Below are positions 20,101 through 29,358 of a stretch of 33,559 nucleotides of DNA, piece after piece. A program made the position numbers and the translations under genes. Source of the DNA: Parachlorella kessleri (taxonomy: Eukaryota; Chlorophyta; Trebouxiophyceae; Chlorellales; Chlorellaceae); assembly GCA_001598975.1 (NCBI GenBank), contig BBXU01002472.1, forward strand, positions 1 through 33,559, read 5' to 3'. The notes beneath the pieces were generated by a model. It did no database searches and was not told where the DNA came from. It saw only the letters and a program-made list of their open reading frames with translations. Position 1 is the stretch's first letter, and every line of letters starts with the position of its first letter.

Positions 20101-23100
20101 CACTTGCATGGCTCAGCGCTCCTTTTATGGTGGCCTAGCGAGTACCATCACATAGGCATGGCAGGCTAGCCTGCTCCTTAAGCTAGGAACTGAAAGCGGC
20201 AAGCAGCGCTGTTTGCTGCAGTGCGGAGGGCCCAGAGGAACAGCACAGTAGAGACGGAGCTGCCCGGGGCTGGGCTCACTGTGCGGTCCGTCAATGGCAC
20301 TGGGGTGAGTCAGGCGGCGAGTCACGTACCAGCCAGCCCTATGTCAGTCTGAAAGAAGTTTGCATTGCTGTTGCTGTGAGCTCACTCCAAGGCAGGGTGG
20401 CGCCAGCCTGGCTGTGCAGCTGCATGTACGGAACATCGGTGTGCTTAGCTGCACGCAGCCGTTTGAAAGCCTACTGACTACTGTTGCTCTTTCCACTCTG
20501 GTTCGTATGCACGCCGCCTCCCAACTGCTATCCACCCTTCCGACACACATACCCCCACCCCACCCAGGTCCTGCTACAAGGGTACGCCTCCACAGCCTCG
20601 CTGGTCCGCTCCAACATCGTTCTTTGCAACACAGTGCTCCACGTCATTGACACTGTCCTGCTGGTGAGTTCACGGCACCAAATAGGGACGTACCTGTGAT
20701 GAACCGCTTGTCGATTCCCTGTTGCAAGCCAGTCACAGCTAAAATCTGCTAGCTGCGGGTTCTGTCATGCCAGTCCGAGGCAAATGCCCTACCTCCCTAT
20801 CTGTCAGAAGCTGAATGGTCAGGGAGGCTGCCGGCCTGGCACACCAGCAGCTTGGCCACCTGGACTGCTGGCGGTCAGCATGGTCACCATGCTTGGCATA
20901 GACCAGCATGTAGCGCAAAAAAGTGTTGATTGGCATCAGCAGGCACCAGCAGGTAGCTCCAAGGTCTCATCAGAGCTTCGGCATGTTATGACATGCCGTG
21001 TTCATGTTGCCGGCACCCTCTCCAAAACATTGCGTGCATTGCTAACCACAGCCTGCCTTGCCCCTTGCCCACATCGCTGTGGGCTTCATGCCCCCGCGTG
21101 CCCTCACAGCCCGCCTCTCCCCTCAGCCGCGTCATCGCCTACAACGCCGCGGTGCAAGGCCTGGAGGATGCAACAGCAGCCGGCACCAGCCCACCCGTGG
21201 AAGCCCCACCTGCTATGGTTTCACCGCGGCCACCACCACCAGCAGCAGCACCCGGTTCAACACCGGCAGCGTCTCCCACGCCTGCCGCACCCACTCCTGC
21301 TCAATCGCCAGCGCCAGCAGCAGCGTCTCTACCACTGCCGTCCCCGTCTTCCCTGCCACAGGCCCCCCCCTCAGCCCCATCCCCGACCCCAGCTCCGCCC
21401 CAAACAGTTCCTGGGCCCAGCCCCGAGCCAGTGCCAGATAGTGGCACCCAGCCAGCCCCTCCAGGAAGCACCCAGCCAGCCCCAACCAGCAGCCCACAGC
21501 CAGTCCCGTGGACTCACCCCCAACCGGCAGTTGAGGCTACCATAGTGAAGCAAGCCGGCCTGGGAGGGAGCACGGAGGGGGGAGAGGCGAGCTTTGAGGC
21601 GGGGCTGGCGCCGGCACCGGAGGTGTGCCCGCAGACCGCCATGGAGGCGCTGGGGTGAGTGCCTGCATATCTGTATGAGAGGAGCTATCCATGGTCTGTT
21701 GGCTGTCCAGGGCAAACTGTGGGCGGGGGCTTGCACCCGCGCCAGAGCTGTGCTCTCAAACAGCTTTGCTGCCTTCCTTTGGCAGCCAATGCCGTTCATG
21801 TTTTGTTCGTCGCTGTGAAGGCCCGCTATTGCAGTGATTTTAGTTGAATCCCCTTGCTCCCCCAGCATGGCTCACCTCTGTACCAGCCCCTCTTTCAAGG
21901 TGCCAAAGGCTCAAGTCCCTGCTGCCTTCCTGCTGCCACAACCGTGCTACACCTTACTCCTTGGTTTTCTGCGCCTTCAGGGCCCGCCCCGACACTTCCC
22001 TCTTCCGAGACTTCCTGGGGTCTAACCCCCAGGCCTCCTTCCTGCTCAACCCCCAGCTGGCCTTCACAGTGCTGGCGCCCAACGACCTCAGGTGAGACCT
22101 GGGCCTGACATTGGATAATGGCAATAATGGCAATTTGTATGTGCTTATACAGCCCTGGCGCCAAGTGAACCTCCATGCCATATCCGCACGCCATGGACTC
22201 CAGCCATCGTATGTGTCACCTTTCAATTTGCTGGGTTTGCTCGGAGCTAGTTATCACCCCCTGTCACCACCACCCCGCTGCTTCTGGCTGCAGCATGAGC
22301 TCCCACCAGTTTAATGTCACGGCTTTCCAAGGGGGCGGGCCCGACCAGGCGCCAGCCCCCTTGGTGCCCTCGGCCCTGCCCCAGGCCACGCAGAGCGTGG
22401 CGGGGGTGTACATCGTACCGCAGGTAGGCACCGGTGGGAGTGACGGTCATGCCCTGATATTGTGTATGACTGTTTAGGGTGGCCAAGGCTGGCTCTGTTT
22501 GCCCTGGAAAGCCGGGCCGCTGGCCAGGACGATGAGGAAGCAATGGTGGCTACAAGCTACCCTTGAAGCTTCATGATGCATTATGAGGCTCACCTCCTAT
22601 TCAGCATGCCCACATCCTACCTCAGCATGCTTGTGGCGTGTGTTTGTTTTGATATGCGGCTGGCGCAGGCGCTGACGCGGGCCAAGCTGCAGACCATGAA
22701 CGGCACTCAGCTGGCAACCCTCAACCCCAGCGTCAGGCTCACCGTGTTTGTGCAGCCGCCTGCCAATACCAGCATCACGGTGAGCCGGAAAACCAACTGC
22801 TGCTGCTGTCCCTGCTTCGCACCGCTTTCTCTTGGTGCCCCCTTACTATGTGCCTGCTGGGGACTCCACCATCCACCCGTCGCAGCGCCGCTCTGCTTGC
22901 CACCAATGGCTTCACACACCGTCTCGCACTACCCCTGATCTGCAACATCTGCAGGGGGTCCCCACCATCTTCCTGGTTCCCCCTCGTGCCCGCCCCAGCG
23001 CCGCACTGCTACAAACCGTGGCCACCTGCGGCCCGGGTCAGGCCGTGGTCATGGTTCTGAATGACACGCTGCACAACGGGCCCGACTGCGCCCCCAGCCT

Positions 23101-26100
23101 GCTGGACGCGCTCAGGTACTGTCTGCAGTACCTGCAGTACCTTCACCAGTATCTACTGTACCTCAGCAGTGCCTGGAGCACCTGCACTGCGGGCCATGGA
23201 GCTCCTTGCAGTGTGTGGGCGTCTATAATGAAGTTGCCAGAACGGGAGACAACCATTCTCAAACCCCAAATAGATTTCTTTGCACTCCCCGTCTGCTGCA
23301 GCTCCCAGACGGACGGTGACCAGCTGCGGCTCTACTTCCAGAATGCCGGCTGGGGAGACCTGCTGTCGAACCCCCGCACCAACGCCACCCTGCTGCTGCC
23401 GCCCCTGGCTGCGCTGAATGACCCGGGGCCGCCAGATTCGGGGGATCTGATGCCACCGCCGGGAGGCGGCCCGGGGCCCCTCCCTGGAGGCCCTCCCATG
23501 CCCACAGGTAACTACAAATGCTGTGCTAGGCAAAGGGAGATGCCAAGTGTGCTGTTGGCCGAGGGCCTCCTGACACTTAATTTCCAATTTTTGAAAGCCT
23601 CCCTTGCTCAGGCCTACGAGGTTGAGACTGTGTTGCCTTGCCAGCCCCCTGCCCGCTTGCGGCCTACCAGCAATGCCATATGCAAGTGCTGCATCCCCTG
23701 CCAAGTGGGTGCCCTCAGCCGTGCCCTGAGCAGCTATGCAGCTCTTGATGCTGAGCAGAGGATGGTTCCTGGAAGGGACTGTAACCCAACGCGCATACGT
23801 CCTCCGAGCCACGGCAGCAACCCACCATTACCCAGGGGTTTCCAAGCATTATCATTGGAATGCCACATGCAGATGTCCATGCTGAGGCCGGGTACTACAT
23901 CCTGACCAGCTCAGGAGGGGTTGCCCCTGCCCAGCTGGACAGCCTCAATGGCACCACCCTCGGCACTGCCGCCAACCACAGCATGGGTGTGAGAATTGAT
24001 GTCGGGCCTGGAGGGCATAAGGTGGGTGCAGCCTCTGTGGCACCTATGCCTAGGTAGGGGCGGGTCGGGAAAGGTAAAACCGCACATTGTCTATGCAAAG
24101 CCGTCCCCCTCGGCCGTTAAAGTTTTCTCTCCAACCACAAAACACTTAGCTGTGTCATCCCACCGGAAAGGCTCTGCCTTGTCCGTTGCTGACAACCCAT
24201 GAGATGCCCTCTGCTCTCACCATTACTGCCACAAATCTTAGCTTGGGGAATGCTGTGGGCTTGCCTCACCAATTCCAGCCGACCTCCCTACTAGCAACCT
24301 TCTGCGTGAGTTTGACCTATCTGATGCTGAAAGAGGTGCGATTCGTGGACGAGAACCCGGTTCCCTCCTCACAGATGCAGCCTTATGAGAGTCGCAAGGT
24401 ATCTGATGCTGCAGGAGGTGCGCTTCCTGGACGAGAACCAGGTTCCCTCCACCCTGACATCAACCGACGCCATCCGAACGTGCGGCGGGGCTGCCCTGTA
24501 CCGCATCGACCGACCCCTCCGCCCCTCCATCGTCCCGCCGCCTGCGCCCGAGGCGGCTGCTCCAGCGCCCGAGGGAGAGGGCGCAGGCTGCAAAGCTACT
24601 GTCGCAGAGCTACTCAGGTATACTGCCCAGTTCCCTCCTGCAGCATCCTGCCCTGGCCAGTATGCCCCCGGCGCTGGGCACCCCAGAACCACCCTGGAAT
24701 CTAGCTTGTGATCCCCAGCCGCTTCTTACCCACCTTCCGCCTCTTCCCGTGCCCCTGCCGCAGCACGCCGCCCCAGGCCAGCATGTCGCTGTCGCCGAGC
24801 ACTCGTGTGGCAGCAGAACCGAGCAATCTGTCTCTCAGCCACCCTAACCGTCATGTCCTCATTTGTGCGCCCCTGCTGCCCCCCCTGCCCCAGGCCAGCA
24901 TGCCCCTTTCATCATTCCACAACCAAACATATTGGGGAGTCAGTTCCCCTGGTGACTGACCCCTTTTCCGAAATCCACCCCACTTCTCTCCTGCAGCACG
25001 CTGCCCCAGGCCAGCATGTCCCTGGCGCTGGGCACCCCGGTGGCAGCCAGCGAAGCATTCTTTTGTCTGCCACCAACCTACGTTCTGCCCTTCTCCCCAA
25101 CCCTGCTTGCAGCGCCCTGCCCCAGGCCAGCATGTCCCTATCAATGGGCACCCCAGTGGGCTGCGGCACCTAGCATATTTCCACTAACTCTACCTATATC
25201 TTGCCCTTCCCCCCACCCTGCTGCAGCACCCTGCCCCAAGCCAGCATGTCCCTGGCGCTGGGCACCCCGGTTGCCGCCGAGATGAGTGATCCCAACCTGA
25301 ACGCCACCTGGCTGCTGCCCACGGACAGCGCGCTGCGTGCACGCTTGGCCCAGGGTGAGTCAACCATGGCTCACACAGGTTGCAGGGGGGCGGACAATGA
25401 CAACGTGGGGCAGGCATACACACAACCAATGCGCATACTACTACACAGACATCATTCCATCCTGCAAGGAAAATGGGGCATTCTACGAGTGCATGACTGT
25501 CTGTGAGCAGGCGCAACCAGACCACGCCTCTGCCAATGGCGGCTGACAGGCGGACCCAGCTGTGCGCCCACAGGGGGACGCTTAAACATGTGGTTACCCA
25601 TAAACGGTTTGGCCGTGCTACCAACTGCAGGCCTGGCGACCGGCGACACAGTGGCCCTCAGCCGCGACCCAGCAGCCGTGCGGCAGGTGTGGTCATATCA
25701 AATCATCACGCCCGGAGCCTTCCTGGTGGATGACCTGACAGACTTGGAGGGGGAGCCGCTGCCCACGCTGCTGCCCGGCTCCAGCATCACACCTGAGGTG
25801 ATATGCCTTTGATATTGTCAGTAATTCTGCTGTAATAGAGGGGATGGGAGCCCCTGTGACAAGACACGGAGCATAGTTGCCCTTCACTCCCTCATCTCGA
25901 GGCAAACGAACGCCTTACTGGCAGCGCAGCTGGCCTGGTCCCAGGCCGGCCTTGAAGGCATGGCAGCCATTCTTATTAGCGGGACCGGGCCCACTGGAGG
26001 CTATGCTCGTCATACAGCCTCCAATCGTATGGCCATCTTCCTATTGCAACTGTGCCTGGGTTAACCTAGTTGATGACAACAGTGGGCCAGCTCAACCCCT

Positions 26101-28143
26101 GTAAGGAGCTACCAGGCCAAAACCTTCCCCCCCTGCAGGCCGGCCCAAATGGCACTGGGGTGGTGCTTCAAGGCGAGACCAGCGCCGCCCGCATCCTAGT
26201 TCCCGACCTCGTTACATGTGGCGGTAGAGCTGTTGTTCACTTAATCAACGAGACCCTGCGACCCGCCAGGGTCACCCTCAGTGCAGCACCAGTATCAGAG
26301 CAGGAGCGCGCGGCTGGCACAGCAGTGCTGAATGCTCTTGGTGGTGCCAGCATGGCTAGCGGGCCCAGCATGCCCAGCACCAGTGGTGGCGCCACGCCTG
26401 CCGTACCAGCTGTTGCTGGTCTGGGAGGGCCTAATGCTACCACCAATGCAACAAGCGCTGCGCCTGCCAGTACGAATGCCACCACGTTGCCCCCTGCTGC
26501 CGCCGGCAACGCCAGCGGCGCCTCCCCGGCGCCTGCGCCCACGGCTGGTCGACCTCCCGCCGCCACCAATTTAAGCGCCAACGCCGCTGCCGCTGCGGCC
26601 GCTGCGGGCCTGCCGACCACTCCCAGCGGCTGCGTGACCACCTTTGCTCTATCGGAGGCCGCCCCGGAGTTCTCCGAAGTTACTGCCTTGCTCAAGTCGT
26701 CTGGTGCCTGGGTAAGCCAGCAACAAGCAGTGGCAATCTTGCGCTGGGGATCCTGACTGGGGATGGGTACCGGAGCATGGTACGGGGGATTGGGATTGGG
26801 GCGGTACCATTATTTGGTAGGAGGGTCGGCGCTGGGTTACATGCAAAATATGCGTGGCGTGGTGGAATGGGAGTATAGTTGCAGGCTGCCCTGTCATGGC
26901 TGGGGTGGACGGCCACTCCTTGTCAGAGTTGCGCCACGATAGCCAAATTCTCAGTTTGGCTCTGCGCTGCTACTTGCCTGCGCGCCTTCCCAGTATCTGC
27001 ACTTGCTGAGATGCTGATTGCTTTTCGGAGCTTGACCCTTATCATCGCCCCTCAAAGCCTAGCGCATGCTATGCTCAGGGGGTCTTTTACAGTGCGCCTC
27101 CTGCAGGCGTTCCACAAAACCACAAACCCTGAATGCAGCGTGTCTCCCCCTCCAAGTCCTGCCTGCTTTTTGACGCAGCTGGGCACCCGCCACACTGCTG
27201 TCTGGCCCCTTCCTGTCACGTGCATGCCATCTTCGAACCACTGTGCCTCCGTCAGGCATTTCTCAAGACCCCTATGCCTCCTACCTGCCTTCCTCGGTGC
27301 CCCTGTGGGCTCCTGCAGGCATTCCTCAACTCCTCTAGCGCTCCCATACCCCCGGAGGGTCTCACCATCTTCATTCCCATCAACTCCGGCGTGGATGCCA
27401 TGCTGGGCGCGCTAAGCCCCGCAGCACGCGCTGCGCTGGCCACATCCCTGAAAGCAGTTCAAGCCATAGTGGCGTACGACACTGCGCTGGGCGCGGTACG
27501 CACGCAGGACATGAGGGATGGTCAGGTGCTGACGACCCTGGCACGCAGCTCCCAGGTAAGAGGGTTGATTGCCTTGAAGCTAGTAAGGGAGCACTTCTGC
27601 CTCTTAATCCATTGAGGGCAATCTCATTCCCAAGGTGCACGAGGGTTTGTACTGTGCTGGGAGGGTCTGCACTGTTCTATGCATTGACTAGCGTCTGCAA
27701 GAGGACTTGGGGTGGAAACTGGGCAGGGAGCAGCAGCATCTGCAGCTGGGGAACCTAATGAAATCTACGCATGGCACGATCGTATGTCTTGGCGTGGTAT
27801 TTGTGGAGTTCATTTGTATGCATCGGTGAGGTGCAGTGCGCTCGCATTCCGCTTGGGGCTGAGTTCTTGCAACCCCTTGGCTTGAACTTCAGGGTTTCAC
27901 CCTCCAGGCCCAGTCCGCCTTCGTGCACCGCCTCTCCCCAACCTCTTTCCTCCTGCCCGTGTCGTGCAGGGCACCCCCCTAACCATCACCATCCAGAAAG
28001 GGCCCCAGAACCAGGTAACACTGGTGGGGGTGGCCAACAATGCCAACATAGTGTACCCAGACATCGCCGTTTGCCAGGGGGTTGTGCATGCTGTGGACGC
28101 TTTGCTCCTCCCAGTAGTGGTGGGGCCCCAGGATGGCGCCTAG
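17134..28143 (+). CDS. Secreted ShKT-like/fasciclin (FAS1) multidomain protein, 24 exons, complete
   Basis: Probable extracellular-matrix or cell-wall adhesion protein. Exons: 17134-17158, 17271-17371, 17862-17929, 18176-18245, 18428-18893, 19212-19296, 19417-19630, 19754-19850, 20222-20304, 20568-20663, 21110-21654, 21981-22091, 22294-22423, 22669-22779, 22955-23115, 23302-23507, 23706-23764, 23836-24021, 24415-24617, 25227-25354, 25631-25797, 26139-26711, 27319-27555, 27970-28143. Phases agree throughout and total 1431 residues plus stop. The start MPWAVLLSVLCVAAAQQ is a signal peptide split by an intron, with cleavage likely after the AAA. Then come two ShKT-like modules, a Pro/Ala/Ser linker, and five FAS1 domains separated by further linkers. 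There is no C-terminal hydrophobic GPI signal, so it is probably secreted. Many NxT/NxS sites suggest glycosylation. Exon 17 has the weakest support, and exon 7 uses a GC donor. The exact biological role is unknown. Confidence 0.85.
17321..18513 (+). other. Tandem ShKT-like six-cysteine modules (exons 2-5 of the FAS1 gene)
   Basis: Module 1 runs CACSDAVPPGRPNC across an intron to ECFQTWVVAGAFCGITCGRC. Module 2 runs CVCTDVPPSGGFNC to KCDQPWMSGYCQFSCQRC. Both follow the pattern C-x-C-x-D..PP....C....C...W...G.C...C..C, known from many volvocine and sphaeroplealean extracellular proteins. Each module is split by an intron at the same place (after the PP..C part), which supports internal duplication of a two-exon unit. 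The family name comes from a sea-anemone peptide, but here it is a structural cysteine fold; no toxin activity is implied. Confidence 0.75.
18508..18893 (+). other. Pro/Ala/Ser-rich (hydroxyproline-type) linker
   Basis: The rest of exon 5 encodes a run of PSP, PAP and TPQPPGPP motifs typical of arabinogalactan or extensin-like O-glycosylated spacers of algal wall proteins. A second such linker (about 21180-21540) lies between FAS1 domains 1 and 2. A third (about 26280-26620), rich in Ala with NAT sites, lies between domains 4 and 5. Confidence 0.7.
19628..19636 (+). other. Non-canonical GC-AG intron donor after FAS1-gene exon 7
   Basis: The exon end reads CAG|GCAAGT, the standard strong context for a GC donor. 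It is the only choice that keeps phase 0 into exon 8 (CTGCAG|AACATCACC). A nearby GT at 19634 would give the wrong phase. Confidence 0.7.
19661..19697 (+). repeat. Decoy copy of the FAS1-gene exon-8 acceptor and exon start
   Basis: CTCTAG then AACATAACCCAGCATGCGCTG matches CTGCAG then AACATCACCCAGCAAGCGCTG at the true exon 8, 86 bases downstream, with few mismatches over about 27 bases. Confidence 0.75.
21720..21775 (+). repeat. Possible decayed copy of the FAS1-gene exon-11 end
   Basis: GGCGGGGGCTTGCACCCGCG.CCAGAG.TGTGCTC resembles GGCGGGGCTGGCGCCGGCACCGGAGGTGTGCCC near the end of exon 11, about 120 bases upstream. The similarity is partial and the region is GC-rich, so chance is possible. 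Confidence 0.3.
22855..22905 (+). repeat. Possible decayed copy of the start of FAS1-gene exon 15
   Basis: CTGGGGACTCCACCATCCACC followed by CAGCGCCGCTCTGCT resembles the exon-15 start, GGGGTCCCCACCATCTTCC then CAGCGCCGCACTGCT, about 95 bases downstream, with an internal deletion. Confidence 0.45.
24317..24372 (+). repeat. Decoy copy of the FAS1-gene exon-19 start
   Basis: TATCTGATGCTGAAAGAGGTGCG..TTC.TGGACGAGAACC.GGTTCCCTCC is repeated 82 bases later across the true acceptor and exon 19 (24401-24455). In the first copy the acceptor CTGCAG reads CTGAAAG, so the copy seems to have lost the site. Confidence 0.85.
24635..25280 (+). repeat. Six-copy tandem array of the FAS1-gene exon-20 acceptor and exon start, ~116-bp period
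   Basis: A pyrimidine-rich tract, CTGCAGCAC, then CTGCCCCAGGCCAGCATGTC and CTGGCGCTGGGCACCCC recurs six times. The aligned ATG falls at 24662, 24783, 24900, 25016, 25132 and 25246, giving steps of 121, 117, 116, 116 and 114. The last copy is the real exon 20 and alone continues open to a donor. The fourth is nearly identical to it for about 50 bases; the first three are more decayed. Units include intron sequence, so whole acceptor-exon segments were multiplied. Confidence 0.92.
27097..27275 (+). repeat. Possible decayed copies of the FAS1-gene exon-23 acceptor
   Basis: CTCCTGCAGGCGTTCC (AG at 27106) and GTCAGGCATTTCTCAAGACC (AG at 27255) resemble the genuine CTCCTGCAGGCATTCCTCAA at 27312-27331. 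The matches are short, so they are less certain than the other arrays. Confidence 0.4.
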
Positions 28144-29358
28144 CACGTGAGTGGGCTTCATGGTACTACCATTTTGTCGAGTATGGACTGCATGCGTTTT
28201 GTGCCCCGGGCCAGCATGGCTAGCCTAGTCAGCCTGCGTCAGCATTGTAGGCCCTACAGTGTAGGACTAGCAAAGGGTAAGGCGCAGCCTGCAATCTAGG
28301 CTGGAATCACAGTAACTAGGTAGCCGCTGGGAGCTCGGGTGTGCTTATCTCAGTACCCTTGCTATCGGCTATTGTGGGAGTTTGCGTGGTTGCTGTGCTG
28401 CCTGAAAGGTTCGCCAAATGGCCGGTGTTGACTGGTGGCACCTGTAGCGTTGATCCGGTATTGCGTGATGAGTTTCAAATCCATATGTCTTGCCGCGGTT
28501 GCCTGGCACTGCATGCCACTTGTTGTTCATCTTGCCATTTCTATGTAGTAGTCGGCTATGCATTTATATGAGTGGGATCGCGGAAGCCAGACAGCTTACA
28601 ACACCGGTAATCACTCAACACTATATACAAATGAACGACAGGTCATGACGACAGCTCAAGCATAACATGCCCCTTGGGTGATACAACTAGGGTACAAAAC
28701 AATAAATTTAAAGGACATGTCTTTGTGTATGGCGCAGCAAAGCATCAAGGGACTTGTACAACGATTCAAAATCTCTTGGTACAGTATGGTACAGCATCAA
28801 CCGCTGATGACCTGGATACAACTTGGTAGATAATACAACATGCCTACAAGAAAAGCGTATATATCATGGCGGGCCCACATCACAAACAACCATAATACAA
28901 CAACTAAAACAACAATGGCAAGCTGAGACATATGTAAACCGAAGGCAACTGTCCAGGCAAGAAGGCTACATGATGGTCGTATCACAGCAAGCAGAACCAA
29001 AACAGAGTGTTAAGTTTACGTGATAGTAGTAAGCCATACCTAGCCCAAAGCAATCTCCCTCAACTTGCAGAATATAGGGATTACGGTTTCACTGCCGCCA
29101 AGGGAACACTTGTTCCCATTACCACGGGAAGCATGGCACCACCAGTTGCAGGCCCTGCTATCGCCAATGCACCTACAGCACTGCCCCCAGCGACGTGGCT
29201 GGTCGCACCACCCACACAACCATTTTCATGGATTGTTTCCTGCTGCACGTGCAGAAACGTCCACCGCAACGCCGCAGCCAGCAGGCTATCCACCCCCGCT
29301 TACCCCGTAGCACTGTTTGCCCCGCCAGTGCCATCCCGCCACCAGAGCAATCACCTCC
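28144..29358. other. Convergent intergenic region between the FAS1 gene (+) and the PLP-enzyme gene (-)
   Basis: This holds the two facing 3' UTRs. From about 28590 to 29020 the sequence is clearly richer in A and T, with CAA/ACA runs on the + strand, than the flanking coding DNA. No exon with splice support is seen on either strand. Confidence 0.5.
28597..28601 (-). terminator. Candidate polyadenylation signal TGTAA for the PLP-enzyme gene
   Basis: The + strand CTTACAACACC reads TGTAAG on the minus strand, about 760 bases after the stop codon at 29359. Tentative. Confidence 0.25.

Larger units (their letters stand above)
19270..28120 (+). other. Five successive FAS1 domains
   Basis: Domain 1 (19270-21150) is canonical: FNSLLTLANYTDL, VTVLAPTNAAIQAFL, VVAYHVLSRPL and VLHVIDTVLLP. 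Domain 2 (21981-23100) has LFRDFLGSN and FTVLAPNDL. Domain 3 (23085-24540) has LYFQNAGWGDLL, ATLLLPPLAALND and LDSLNGTTLG. Domain 4 (24590-26280) has TWLLPTDSALRARL, VWSYQIITPGAFLVDDL and ARILVPDLVTCGGRAVVHLI. Domain 5 (26620-28120) has LTIFIPINSGVDAML, VQAIVAYDTALG and GVVHAVDALLLPV. Domains 2-4 are divergent and carry an added paired-cysteine feature (VATCGPGQAV, IRTCGGAALY, VTCGGRAVVH) before the last strand. Domain boundaries are approximate. Confidence 0.7.

Noticed and set aside
21170..21530. Simple-sequence expansion in exon 11
   Set aside because: The CCA/GCC-rich composition is explained by the hydroxyproline-type linker it encodes; no regular tandem unit.
20784..21545. 253-codon open frame on the + strand
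   Set aside because: It crosses intron 10 and then runs in the wrong frame through the Pro-rich exon 11; it is Pro/His/Arg-rich, as expected of a frame-shifted GC-rich exon.
23153..23812. 219-codon open frame on the - strand
   Set aside because: Antisense to FAS1-gene exons 16-17; no family features and no splice-supported extension.
22832..23905. 357-codon open frame on the + strand
   Set aside because: It overlaps exons 15-18 in a mixture of introns and exons; only the exon 15-16 parts make FAS1 sense, and those are linked by splice sites.
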